Shown piece after piece: positions 8,840 to 17,012 of a DNA stretch of 64,000 nt; position 1 is the stretch's first letter; every line of letters begins with the position of its first letter. The position numbers and the translations under genes were made by a program. Location of the stretch: NCBI GenBank assembly GCA_963823095.1, contig CAWGKI010000004.1, forward strand, positions 248,001-312,000, given 5' to 3'. The DNA is from CAIVVT01 sp963823095 (lineage in GTDB: Bacteria; Acidobacteriota; Terriglobia; Bryobacterales; Bryobacteraceae). Under the pieces are notes generated by a model. The model searched no databases, had not been told where the DNA came from, and worked only from the letters and a program-made list of their open reading frames with translations.

Positions 8840-10197
8840 TGCTGCACCTCCTCGGCGGGAGCGCCGCCAGCCGGCTTCGGCGGGGGCGGCGCTTCGGGCG
8901 CGGGCAGATATCTCCTGCCATCGATGAAGACCATGGAGACCTTCGCTTTTTCGTCGAACAAGTCGCCTTTGATGACGGTCAGATTCGCGATCTTGCCCTT
9001 TTCGATCGAGCCGATCCGCGCGGACATACCGTAGATCTCAGCCGCCGAAAGAGTCAGCGCGCGAATCGCATCCGCCGGCTTGAGTCCGACGTCGATCGAC
9101 TTCTTCAACGCCTTGACGATGTCCTTCGGCGCATCGAGCCCCTCGGAGGAAATCGCAAACGGTACGCCTGCAGCCGCCAACGTAGCCGGCGTCGTGGGCG
9201 CCTTGTCGCGGAGTTGCAGAGTCTTCATGCTCGGGATCTCCTCGGGATCGGAGTCCTTCTCCTTCGCCGGCCACTTCACGTTGAGGATCACCGGTACGCC
9301 CGCCTTCTTCAAGTCGGCCGCGGCCTCGTACGCCGCGTGCCCGCCGTAGATGGCGAACGGCGTCTTGAACTCCGCGCCGAAGCGCAGCATGCGTTCGATC
9401 TGAACCTTGCTTGTTGCCGGCATCAGCAGCCGATGCGTTTCCAGAACGCCTTCCAGCGCCCGGTCGTAGGCCGGCCGTGGCGTTCCAGTCGGATTCTTGG
9501 CGTACGCCTCTTTGGCCGCTTTGTAGTAGGCCGCGTCGATCCAGACTTGCCGCATGTAAGCCATCACGCCCATCAGCGAGCCCGGATAGCTGGCGAAGCC
9601 GCCGGTCGTCAAAGTCGTGTAAAGACCGGCCGACGGATCGAGCACCATGTCACCGCCTGTCTCGCCGCCCAGATTGATCACCGCGCCGTGCCCGGCCAGA
9701 ATGCCTTGCTTGGGAAACGTGACGGCTGTCGTGAAGCCCGCACTGCGCGCGGTTTCAAGCCTCTTATCCGATGGCTTCACCAGGTCCGCCGCCCGCACCC
9801 ACGTGAAGGTATTCGGCCGGTCCTCGGGTCCTCGCGCGCGCGGCTGCGGCGGTTGCGCGGGTTGTCCGGCCGGGGTGCCACCACCGCGTGCGCCACTGGG
9901 CGCCGGAGCCGCGCCAGCGGCATCGGGAATACCCCACGTGCTCAGCGCGTCGATCAGGCCCGGATAGACGTTGAGGCCCGTCCCGTCGATGACAGTGACG
10001 CCCGCGGGAATCGCAACGTTCTCGCCGACCGCCTCGATCAGGCCGTCCTTGATCAGCACGGTTCCTTTTTCGAGCACAGGCCCGCTTACCGTGAAAACGC
10101 GTGCGCCCTGGATGGCCACGTACGGCGGAGGCGCCGCCAGCACGAGGCCCGCCGCGGCGATAAATAGCAGCGTAAAAGGGAAGAGCCGTTTATTCAT
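8836..10197 (-). CDS. Secreted amidohydrolase-like protein lacking the HxH metal site
   Basis: 453 residues and the first gene of the amidohydrolase operon. The signal peptide is at residues 1-22 (MNKRLFPFTLLFIAAAGLVL). The beta-sandwich (IQGARVFTVSGP...LIKDGLIEAVGENV) and the closing TLSAAEIYGM...GSIEKGKIANLTV are typical. The metal site is gone: PGLIDALSTWG stands where PGLIDxHTH is expected. A Gly/Pro/Arg-rich insert (about residues 95-125) and a Pro/Ala-rich C-terminus flank the barrel. Start 10197 was chosen because GGGAG precedes it and the signal peptide begins there. Only 35 bp separate it from the divergent purM. A structural or scaffolding role next to the active paralogue is inference. 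Confidence 0.82.
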   Translation of the reverse strand: MNKRLFPFTLLFIAAAGLVLAAPPPYVAIQGARVFTVSGPVLEKGTVLIKDGLIEAVGENVAIPAGVTVIDGTGLNVYPGLIDALSTWGIPDAAGAAPAPSGARGGGTPAGQPAQPPQPRARGPEDRPNTFTWVRAADLVKPSDKRLETARSAGFTTAVTFPKQGILAGHGAVINLGGETGGDMVLDPSAGLYTTLTTGGFASYPGSLMGVMAYMRQVWIDAAYYKAAKEAYAKNPTGTPRPAYDRALEGVLETHRLLMPATSKVQIERMLRFGAEFKTPFAIYGGHAAYEAAADLKKAGVPVILNVKWPAKEKDSDPEEIPSMKTLQLRDKAPTTPATLAAAGVPFAISSEGLDAPKDIVKALKKSIDVGLKPADAIRALTLSAAEIYGMSARIGSIEKGKIANLTVIKGDLFDEKAKVSMVFIDGRRYLPAPEAPPPPKPAGGAPAEEVQQ

Positions 10198-10232
10198 TGG
10201 GAAACTCCCTAGTTTAAACTGGTGTTTCAGCC

Positions 10233-11279
10233 ATGCCAACTCGCAAACCCATCAGCTACAAAGACGCCGGAGTCAATATCGACGAGGCAAACCGCGCGGT
10301 TGGCTTCATCAAGGTAGCCGCACGAAGGACTTTCACACGTGGCGTGATGAGCGATATCGGCAGCTTCGGCGCGGGCTTCCGACTCTCGGGCTACAAGCGT
10401 CCGGTGCTCATCTCTTCTGCTGATGGCGTCGGGACGAAGCTGAAAGTTGCCTTCCTGGCGAACAAACACGACACTGTCGGGCAATGTCTGGTGAATCACT
10501 GTGTCAATGACATTGCCGTGCAGGGCGCCAAGCCGCTCTACTTCCTCGACTACTTCGCGGTCGGTAAACTCGATGCCGATATCGCCGGCGCGGTAGTGGG
10601 CGGCCTGGGAAAAGCCTGCGAGGAGAATGGCTGCGCGCTGATCGGCGGCGAAACCGCCGAGATGCCCGGCCTGTATAGCGACGGCGAGTACGATCTGGCC
10701 GGCTTTATCACCGGCTGCGTCGAGCAGTCGAAGCTTCTCACAGGCGCGAAGATCGCCCCCGGAGACATCCTGCTCGGCCTGCCTTCCACGGGCCTGCACA
10801 CCAATGGATACTCGCTTGCGCGCAAGTTGCTGTTCGACGTCGCGGGCTACACCGCGAAGACCTTCTTGCCGGAGCTCGACTGCACCGTGGGCGAGCAATT
10901 GCTCAGAGTTCATCGCAGCTACCTCAAGCCGATTCAGCGCTTGATGAAGGATAACCTGCTGCTGGGCGCCGCGCACATCACCGGCGGCGGCATCACGGAC
11001 AACACGCCGCGCATTCTGCCCACCGGCATCGCAGTGGAGGTCAAGCTCGGCTCCTGGCCCATCCTGCCGGTCTTTGAACTGATGCGGCGTCTGGGCAATG
11101 TGCCCGACGACGACTATCGCCGCACCTTCAACTTGGGGCTAGGCATGATCCTCGTCGTGCCCGACAAGAAGGCCGTCAAGGCCAAGAAGGCGCTGGACCG
11201 GATGAAAGAGCCCTGGCACGAAATCGGCCGCACGATTCGCCAGCCGCGCGGCAGGAAGGAGCGAGTGATCTACAAATGA
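10233..11279 (+). CDS. purM: Phosphoribosylformylglycinamidine cyclo-ligase
   Basis: Fifth step of de novo purine synthesis: FGAM plus ATP to AIR, in the cytoplasm. 348 residues, normal for PurM. Visible family signatures are SYKDAGVNIDEANRAV at the N-terminus, SSADGVGTKLKVA (ATP/substrate loop), VNDIAVQGAKPLYFLDY, ALIGGETAEMPG, GLPSTGLHTNGYSL and AHITGGGITDN. The stop overlaps the start of purN by four bases (ATGA), so the two are translationally coupled. The ribosome-binding site before ATG 10233 is weak. The divergent amidohydrolase operon begins only 35 bp upstream, so promoters must overlap or lie within the neighbouring gene. Confidence 0.96.
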   Translation: MPTRKPISYKDAGVNIDEANRAVGFIKVAARRTFTRGVMSDIGSFGAGFRLSGYKRPVLISSADGVGTKLKVAFLANKHDTVGQCLVNHCVNDIAVQGAKPLYFLDYFAVGKLDADIAGAVVGGLGKACEENGCALIGGETAEMPGLYSDGEYDLAGFITGCVEQSKLLTGAKIAPGDILLGLPSTGLHTNGYSLARKLLFDVAGYTAKTFLPELDCTVGEQLLRVHRSYLKPIQRLMKDNLLLGAAHITGGGITDNTPRILPTGIAVEVKLGSWPILPVFELMRRLGNVPDDDYRRTFNLGLGMILVVPDKKAVKAKKALDRMKEPWHEIGRTIRQPRGRKERVIYK

Positions 11280-11929
11280 AACGCATCGCCATCCTCGTCT
11301 CCGGCCGCGGTTCGAATTTCGAGGCCATCGCGCAAAACATTCGCGCGGGCCGTCTGGACGCCGAGATCGCCTGCGTCGTCTCGAATCAACCCGAGGCGAA
11401 GGCTCTCGAAACGGCCTCCGCCATGGGGTTGAAAGCAATTTCGCTTCCGTCGAAAGGCTTGGATACGGACGTCTACGCAGAGCAGGTCTGCGAAGCGCTA
11501 GCTCCGTTGAAGGTCGATCTGGTTTGCCTGGCGGGTTTTATGAGGCGCGTCGGGAAACCCTTGCTAGACCGTTACCCGATGCGGATATTGAACATCCACC
11601 CATCGCTGCTCCCTTCGTTCCCAGGGCTGCACGTGCAACAGCAGGCGCTCGACTATGGTGTGAAGTTCTCCGGTTGCACGGTGCACTTTGTCGATTCCGG
11701 CGTGGACACGGGTCCGATTGTCAAACAGGCTGCGGTGCCCGTCCTCGACATGGATGACGCCGACACCCTCGCTACACGCATTCTCATTGAAGAGCATCGC
11801 ATCTACAGCGAGGCCATTGCGCTTGTGCTCAGTGGAGCCTTCCACATCGTCGGCCGCCGCGTCGTTCCTGGGAACGCCAATCTCCAGATTGGCACGCCGA
11901 AGCCCCTCGAAACGGAGCTACAACCCTGA
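11276..11929 (+). CDS. purN: Phosphoribosylglycinamide formyltransferase
   Basis: Third step of purine synthesis: transfers a formyl group from 10-formyl-tetrahydrofolate to GAR. 217 residues. The start RIAILVSGRGSNFEAIAQ binds GAR phosphate. NIHPSLLPSFPG carries the catalytic Asn and His, and HFVDSGVDTGPI carries the catalytic Asp. It is coupled to purM by an ATGA overlap. The last 20 or so residues, after GRRVVPGNA, are encoded by a copy of a short hairpin repeat (11866-11893) also found at 14281-14308, so the native C-terminus was probably shorter and the present tail is repeat-derived. The active site is unaffected. Confidence 0.95.
   Translation: MKRIAILVSGRGSNFEAIAQNIRAGRLDAEIACVVSNQPEAKALETASAMGLKAISLPSKGLDTDVYAEQVCEALAPLKVDLVCLAGFMRRVGKPLLDRYPMRILNIHPSLLPSFPGLHVQQQALDYGVKFSGCTVHFVDSGVDTGPIVKQAAVPVLDMDDADTLATRILIEEHRIYSEAIALVLSGAFHIVGRRVVPGNANLQIGTPKPLETELQP
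11866..11893. repeat. 28-bp hairpin repeat inside the purN 3' end
   Basis: Reads TCCTGGGAACGCC, then the stem GCCAATC-TCCA-GATTGGC. It matches 14281-14308 at 26 of 28 positions, and the two differences are a paired A-T to G-C change in the stem, so the hairpin is kept in both copies. Confidence 0.75.
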
Positions 11930-11974
11930 AACGGAGCCGCGACCGCGAGGGAGCGGTTGCAGCTAAGTTTCCTG

Positions 11975-12967
11975 TTACTTTTCGTCCTGCGGTGCTGGCA
12001 CATCCGCCGCGCCCACCGGCACATGAACTACCTGCAGGTCCGGAGCCTGCAACACCTCCGCAGGCTTCTCTCCGGCGTGTCCCTTGTCCAGCAGGAAGAG
12101 CGAGCCGGCCGCAATCGGATCCATTCGAGTAGGCCGGAAATCGAGTTGCACCGCCGCCTTTTGCGCACTCGATCCAAGCTCGAAGGCCAGCACCTGCCGG
12201 CTGCCCGCATCGGCCACGTAAAGTTGCTTCCCATCCTGCGAGAGAGCGATGCCCGCCGGGTCAGAAATGCCGTTGCCGGCCGCAACCACCGTGCGCAGCG
12301 AGAATCCCGTCGTCCAGTTGCTCAGCGCGTACACCTCGGCGCGTCCACGATCCGCGATGTAAAGAGTGCCGTCCGAGAGGAACATCGCACCCGGACGGCT
12401 TAGCGTCAACAGCGTCTGGGCAGTGCCTCCCACGGGAATTACCACCAGGCTCGCGCCCTCATGTTCACGAAACGTGGCAAACAAGAAGCGAGCCTCCGGG
12501 TCGAGCGCCATGGTCGCCGGCGGATTGGGAAACTGGCTCATGTCGAAGCGGCCTGCGGGAGCCGTATCCGACTGAACGTTCTTCCAGAAGAAGATGGTTG
12601 CTTGCGCGGCGTCGTAGATTGCCAGTGCGTTTGAGTCCTGGCTCCATACCGCCCGGTCCACCGCGACGGGCTCTTCCGTCAGATCGCGCCACACCGGCAT
12701 TTGCGTCTGGACGCGGCGAACCACTGAAACGCGGTCGTCCCGGACAACCAAGGCCGTCCGGCCATCCGGCGCTGCCAGAGCGAACTGGACATCGCTCACG
12801 CTCGCGTCGCCAGCGCGCGCCGAACCAGTTCCGCCAATCAGTGGGCGGATGCTCGCGGTGGCGTCATCGACAAGCACGCCGCTGACCGGTGCGCTCGAAG
12901 GCGAGCCTTCATTGGCGGACAGGAATAGGGGTAGCGCGAGTGCGCAAAAGGCAATCCGTTGCAGCAA
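11975..12967 (-). CDS. Secreted beta-propeller (NHL/YVTN-like) protein
   Basis: 330 residues. The TTG start at 12967 has GGAGG 8 bases upstream and opens a signal peptide (LQRIAFCALALPLFLSANEG). The rest is a run of blade-like segments such as VSDVQFALAAPDGRTALVV, AMFLSDGTLYIADRGRAEVY and GIALSQDGKQLYVADAGSRQ, typical of NHL or YVTN propellers. No catalytic residues are evident; such proteins usually bind ligands or partner proteins outside the cell. It has no obvious operon partner: 79 bp separate it from the upstream oxidoreductase gene on the same strand, and purN converges on it. The function is unknown. Confidence 0.75.
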   Translation of the reverse strand: MLQRIAFCALALPLFLSANEGSPSSAPVSGVLVDDATASIRPLIGGTGSARAGDASVSDVQFALAAPDGRTALVVRDDRVSVVRRVQTQMPVWRDLTEEPVAVDRAVWSQDSNALAIYDAAQATIFFWKNVQSDTAPAGRFDMSQFPNPPATMALDPEARFLFATFREHEGASLVVIPVGGTAQTLLTLSRPGAMFLSDGTLYIADRGRAEVYALSNWTTGFSLRTVVAAGNGISDPAGIALSQDGKQLYVADAGSRQVLAFELGSSAQKAAVQLDFRPTRMDPIAAGSLFLLDKGHAGEKPAEVLQAPDLQVVHVPVGAADVPAPQDEK

Positions 12968-13046
12968 ACGTGTGGACCTCCGGCGCCCGCACGGATCCTG
13001 ATATCCCAGAAACTCTCGAAGGATCTATCGGTAGCGGGGCCAGTCG

Positions 13047-14246
13047 TCAGGCCTGCTCCACGTGCGGGTTCTTTCCATGTTGGATGCGGTAAGGCCGCCC
13101 GCGATTCACAATCGATTGCCGCGCCGCTTCAATCACCAGTTCGTTGAAACGGCTGTTGGCTGGCGTGGCCATGGGACCGTTCTCGTCCCACTGGCGCAAC
13201 AGTTGCTGCCGCTCGTCCAACGGACGTTCGTTCTGGCCGAGCTCCAGCGCGCGCTCAACGATCCAGGCGACAGACCGATAGCCGTAGCCCGAAGGCGTCA
13301 GTCCTCCTCCGCCCAGATCCAGGTATTGGAAATAGTCCGTCGACGGTTCGGCATATGTGGTGGATCCCGCGCCTGCCGGCGCGTCCGCATAGCAATAGGA
13401 CAGGCCCCTGTATTGGTCGGAGTGCTGCAGCCAGGCGCCCCGGTCGCCGCCCGAGCAGTACATTGTCAGACCCTGCGTGTTCGAACCCGGCGCACCGTCC
13501 GGGAACCCGAGCGCGTTCTGCACATTCAGGCAGGCCCCGTTCTCCCAGATCACCCGAGCGTCGGTCCACAACCAGCCTTCCTTGCCGTTCGGGAATTGGT
13601 CGCGCAAACCGTACACACTGACTTCTACCGGCAGGAGGCCGGTGATGAAATGTACCAGATCTACATAGTGGCAGCCGACGTAAGTGAACGCATCGGTAGA
13701 CTCGCACGAGAACCAGTTCTGGAAGTTCGAGTGGCGGTAGTACCACTTCTCCAGCAGACACGCGGTGCCCAGCTTGAACTCGCCGAAGGCTCCCGCCCGG
13801 TATCGTTGGCGCGCCAGCAGGCTGCGGTCGTCAAAGCGCTTGTGATACTCCACGCCCACTACCAGGCCGCGGCTCAGTGCTTCCTGTTCGATCGTATTCG
13901 ACTGCTCGGCGGTCAGCACCAGCGGTTTCACGCACAACACGTTCTGGTCGTGCCGCAGCGCCGTCATTACGGCTTCGAAATGGAGTGGATCGGGCAATGC
14001 CACAGCCACCAGTTGGCGCGGCGGCAGCTCGGCGATGACCTCAGCGTAGGACTCCAGCCTGGGCTGGAATTGTCGCTCCGGAAACGCCAAACGAAGCTGC
14101 GGATTGGCCGCGAGACTTTCCAGCGCCGAGGCCCTCCGCTCGCAGACCTCGATCACGCGAATGCGTCCCATGCGCTGCAATTGGAACAGCGAGGGCAGAA
14201 TCTGATCGCTCGCGATCATGCCCCCGCCGATGAGAACGACTTGCAT
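13047..14246 (-). CDS. Gfo/Idh/MocA family NAD(P)-dependent oxidoreductase
   Basis: 399 residues. The N-terminus VVLIGGGMIASDQILPSL is the Rossmann dinucleotide loop (GGGxxA). LCVKPLVLTAEQ takes the place of the usual EKP motif, with Cys-Val before Lys-Pro. VGVEYHKRFD and FTYVGCHYVDLVHFITG are the substrate-domain signatures; the latter carries the family GxHxxD histidine. Such enzymes oxidise or reduce sugars and cyclitols. It lies 79 bp after a class III aminotransferase on the same strand, so the pair could make an amino sugar or related compound, which is inference. CAGGAAAA before ATG 14246 supports the start. No signal peptide, so cytoplasmic. Confidence 0.82.
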   Translation of the reverse strand: MQVVLIGGGMIASDQILPSLFQLQRMGRIRVIEVCERRASALESLAANPQLRLAFPERQFQPRLESYAEVIAELPPRQLVAVALPDPLHFEAVMTALRHDQNVLCVKPLVLTAEQSNTIEQEALSRGLVVGVEYHKRFDDRSLLARQRYRAGAFGEFKLGTACLLEKWYYRHSNFQNWFSCESTDAFTYVGCHYVDLVHFITGLLPVEVSVYGLRDQFPNGKEGWLWTDARVIWENGACLNVQNALGFPDGAPGSNTQGLTMYCSGGDRGAWLQHSDQYRGLSYCYADAPAGAGSTTYAEPSTDYFQYLDLGGGGLTPSGYGYRSVAWIVERALELGQNERPLDERQQLLRQWDENGPMATPANSRFNELVIEAARQSIVNRGRPYRIQHGKNPHVEQA

Positions 14247-14280
14247 ACTGATTTTCCTGTCCTGCCGAATGCTGGGATCG

Positions 14281-14308
14281 TCCTGGGAACGCCGATCTCC
14301 AGATCGGC
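14281..14308. repeat. 28-bp hairpin repeat, second copy
   Basis: Intergenic copy of the sequence at 11866-11893, with stem GCCGATC-TCCA-GATCGGC. It lies between the aminotransferase stop and the oxidoreductase start on the minus strand. Confidence 0.75.
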
Positions 14309-14325
14309 TCCGGCTGTCGTGTTTC

Positions 14326-15699
14326 TTACCGCGCCGCTAGAGCTTCGGCAAAGCTCTCTTCCAGCACTTCGCATCCCTCGCGCATTGCGTCTTCGGTGAT
14401 GCACAGCGGCGGGCAGATCTTGATGGTGCAACCCTTCGGGCCGACCGGCGAGAACATCAGCAGTCCCTTGGCCACCGAGCGCCAAATGATGTCCTTCGCC
14501 AGCGCCCCGTCCGGCTCCTTCGTACCCGGCGTTACGCAAGCCAGACCAGCGACTAGCCCTTTGCCCGCCAGGAATCCCACCTGCGGAAAACGCTGCTGAA
14601 TCGCCGCTAGCTGAGAATGCAGAACATTACCGACAACTCTCGCATTATTGGCCAGGTCCTCGCGCAAAAGTATGTCGATGTTCGCGAGCGCCGCCGCCAC
14701 GCAAACCGGGCTTCCGCTGTGCGTGGAAGACGCCGAGCCCGGCAGCGGCAAGTCCATCAAATCCGGGCGTCCCGCCACCCCCGCGATCGGCAGCGAACTC
14801 GAAATGCCCTTGCCCCACGTCGTCAGGTCGGGTACGACGCCGTCGAAGTGCTCATAGCCCCAAAGAGTGCCGGTCCGTCCGAATCCCGCCTGCACTTCAT
14901 CGAACACCAGTAACGCTCCGTGGCGGTCGCACCAGGCTCTCAATGCCTTGATGTACTCGACAGGCGCAAAGGCTGCGGTACCACCCTGGTAGGTTTCCAT
15001 GATCACGCCGCAGACGTCGCCGGCAGCGACGCCCTTGTCCTCGAGTTCCCTCTCGAAGCCCTGAAAACTCGTATCTTCGGACCAGAAACCGTCCGGGAAG
15101 GACACCTGAGCGAAACCAGGATCGAGATTGATAATCCAATCCTTTAGCGCCGGCGTCCCGCCGGCTTGTTGCGAGCCCATCGTGCGCCCGTGAAAGGCGT
15201 TCTTGAAGCTGACGATGACGTTCTTTGGAGGTCCCCCGATCTTGACACCGTGCTCTCGGCAAACCTTGATGGCGAATTCGACGGTTTCCGAGCCTGTGGT
15301 CAGCAGGAAGATCTTCTTGAGCGGTTCAGGGGTGAGGCTCGCCAGCTTCTCGCACAGCTCTGCCCGCAACTCACTGGGAAAGCAGTAGTTAGCGAGCAGA
15401 TGGCGCTGCGCCTGTGCGCTAATGGCGTCGGCAATCTCGGTCCGCCCGTGTCCGGCATTGGTGATGAGCACCCCGGAGGACCAGTCCAGCCAGCAATTGC
15501 CCCACGGGTCCCACACCTGGAAACCCTCAGCGCGATCCCAGACTACCGGCGGCTGGCCGCCCATCGCGCGGATCTCGTACTTCTCCAATTTCTCGAGAAT
15601 CGGGAGCGATTCGGGAACGGGGAACTCCGTGACCATGCGGCGAAAACGGGTCTCAATGCGGGGCGTAACCCGGGTGTGTGCTTCCTCAGACATCTGCAT
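14326..15699 (-). CDS. Class III (GABA/ornithine-type) PLP-dependent aminotransferase
   Basis: About 457 residues from ATG 15699; a longer in-frame start at 15732 exists, and neither has a strong ribosome-binding site. Fold type I class III signatures are clear: NAGHGRTEIADAI, FLLTTGSETVEFAIKVC, AFHGRTMGSQQAGG, LLVFDEVQAGFGRTG (the PLP-contacting Asp) and TTWGKGISSSLPIAGV, whose Lys forms the Schiff base. These enzymes move an amino group from an omega- or alpha-amino donor to a keto acid; the substrate cannot be fixed from sequence. The downstream gene on this strand is a Gfo/Idh oxidoreductase, which suggests a shared small pathway. Confidence 0.88.
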   Translation of the reverse strand: MQMSEEAHTRVTPRIETRFRRMVTEFPVPESLPILEKLEKYEIRAMGGQPPVVWDRAEGFQVWDPWGNCWLDWSSGVLITNAGHGRTEIADAISAQAQRHLLANYCFPSELRAELCEKLASLTPEPLKKIFLLTTGSETVEFAIKVCREHGVKIGGPPKNVIVSFKNAFHGRTMGSQQAGGTPALKDWIINLDPGFAQVSFPDGFWSEDTSFQGFERELEDKGVAAGDVCGVIMETYQGGTAAFAPVEYIKALRAWCDRHGALLVFDEVQAGFGRTGTLWGYEHFDGVVPDLTTWGKGISSSLPIAGVAGRPDLMDLPLPGSASSTHSGSPVCVAAALANIDILLREDLANNARVVGNVLHSQLAAIQQRFPQVGFLAGKGLVAGLACVTPGTKEPDGALAKDIIWRSVAKGLLMFSPVGPKGCTIKICPPLCITEDAMREGCEVLEESFAEALAAR

Positions 15700-15769
15700 G
15701 GTTTTATCATCCCGCAAACAGAGGTTTCTCATTTGTCTTCACACCGCGATCGGTTGAACGGAGAGTGAA

Positions 15770-16564
15770 TTACAGCCGCTGGCAGCGCGGGCAGAAGTGT
15801 GTCCCGCGTTGCCCAACGACGATGCGACGGATGGGTGTTTCGCATCGCAGGCATGGTTCGCCCTCGCGCCCATAGACGCGATGCGCTGTTTGGAACCACC
15901 CGCGTCGGCCTTCTGCATCGACGTAATCGGAAATCGATGATCCTCCGGCCGCAACAGCTTCGGCCAACACCTCCGAAACCGCGCTGTGCAATCGCAACAG
16001 GCGCGTCCGGCTCAGCCGCGCCGCATAGGCGAGCGGGTGGATCCCGGCTCGGTGCAGCGCTTCGTCCACGTAGATATTGCCCAGACCGCACAAGATTTTC
16101 TGGTTGAGCAGCAACGGCTTCAGCGCGGCCCGCCGGTTTTCCAGCAGTGCGGCAAACGCCGTTGCGCTCAGGGCCAGAGCATCGGGTCCAAGACGGGTCA
16201 CATCGCCGGGGAATTCTCGACTCCACAGCATCCGCCCAAACTGGCGCACGTCCTCGAAAACGAGCGCGTGACCGTCATCGAATGTGAGCTCGGCCCGGGT
16301 CCAGGGCGTATGCTCGGCGTCCATCAGCAGTTTGCCCGTCATTCGCAGGTGAACCGTCATCCAGCCTGCATCCAGATGAAAAATGAGGTACTTGCCCGTG
16401 CGCTCCAGCTTGAGAATGCGTCGTCCCGTGAGTCCTTCCGACACCGCGTCCGGCGAGCCTCCCGCCGCCAACGGGGAGAAGTAGCGCACGGCCTCAATCC
16501 GGCGTCCGGTCACGTGCGGCGCGAGAGTCCGGCGCACGGTTTCAACTTCTGGCAGTTCTGGCAA
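15770..16564 (-). CDS. mutM: Formamidopyrimidine-DNA glycosylase
   Basis: Base-excision repair enzyme removing 8-oxoguanine and formamidopyrimidines, with AP-lyase activity. 264 residues. After the initiator it reads PELPEVETVRRTL, giving the catalytic N-terminal Pro and Glu. QKILCGLGNIYVDEALHRAGIHP is the helix-two-turn-helix (GNIYVDE). The C-terminal zinc finger is CLRCETPIRRIVVGQRGTHFCPRC. The TTG start at 16564 has AAGGAAGG upstream and correctly exposes Pro2 after processing. All catalytic elements are present. It lies in a minus-strand run with a Rieske protein upstream (56 bp) and the aminotransferase downstream (70 bp). Confidence 0.95.
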   Translation of the reverse strand: MPELPEVETVRRTLAPHVTGRRIEAVRYFSPLAAGGSPDAVSEGLTGRRILKLERTGKYLIFHLDAGWMTVHLRMTGKLLMDAEHTPWTRAELTFDDGHALVFEDVRQFGRMLWSREFPGDVTRLGPDALALSATAFAALLENRRAALKPLLLNQKILCGLGNIYVDEALHRAGIHPLAYAARLSRTRLLRLHSAVSEVLAEAVAAGGSSISDYVDAEGRRGWFQTAHRVYGREGEPCLRCETPIRRIVVGQRGTHFCPRCQRL

Positions 16565-16620
16565 GCCGTCGGACCTTCCTTGAAATCACCGCGAGGGGAC
16601 CGCTGTCGCAGCGCCAGTCC

Positions 16621-16953
16621 TTAAGGTACATCCACCAGGACATCGCAGCCTTGAATCATGACTTTGTAGCGCGGCAGCTTGATGTCCGGATTGTAGTCCA
16701 GTTCTCCCCTATCGACGCTGAATTCCCAGGCGTGCCAGGGGCAGACGATACATCCATCGACGAGATTGCCCTGGCCCAGCGGGCCATTCCGGTGAGGGCA
16801 AAGGCCGTTGAAAGCGCGGATGGTCCCTTCGTGGTTGCAGACCGCCAAGGTAGTTCCGGCCGCCTCACGCTGCAGCAATCGGCCCTCAGGCAGTTCTTCG
16901 AGAGCCGCAATCCGAACAAGTGCCATCGTACCGACTATCGTGACACGTCCCAT
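16621..16953 (-). CDS. Small Rieske [2Fe-2S] ferredoxin (NirD/BphF-like)
   Basis: 110 residues containing a single Rieske domain. CPHRNG (C52, H54) and CPWHAW (C71, H74) supply the two Cys and two His ligands. There is no transmembrane segment, so it is a soluble electron carrier like the ferredoxins of ring-hydroxylating dioxygenases or NirD. No oxygenase or nitrite reductase gene is nearby, so its partner is unknown. ATG 16953 is used, with an AGG about 7 bases upstream; an internal Met at residue 10 (16926) could be the real start, since homologous small Rieske proteins often begin near ALVRIAAL. Confidence 0.88.
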   Translation of the reverse strand: MGRVTIVGTMALVRIAALEELPEGRLLQREAAGTTLAVCNHEGTIRAFNGLCPHRNGPLGQGNLVDGCIVCPWHAWEFSVDRGELDYNPDIKLPRYKVMIQGCDVLVDVP

Positions 16954-17012
16954 TTAATGCCTGGTGGGGCCGGCGCCGGGACTTCCGCCTCGCGCGGATA
17001 GAATTGGATGAG

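Noticed and set aside
11936..11962. GGAGCCGCGACCGCGAGGGAGCGG as a repeat element after purN
   Set aside because: It looks like an interspersed repeat, but only one copy is in the window, so repetition cannot be shown here.
16940..17003. GGTGGGGC followed by a CCGGCGCCGG palindrome in the Rieske/gmhB gap as another modular element
   Set aside because: Only the head and one short palindrome are present, with no second hairpin; it could be chance in GC-rich DNA.
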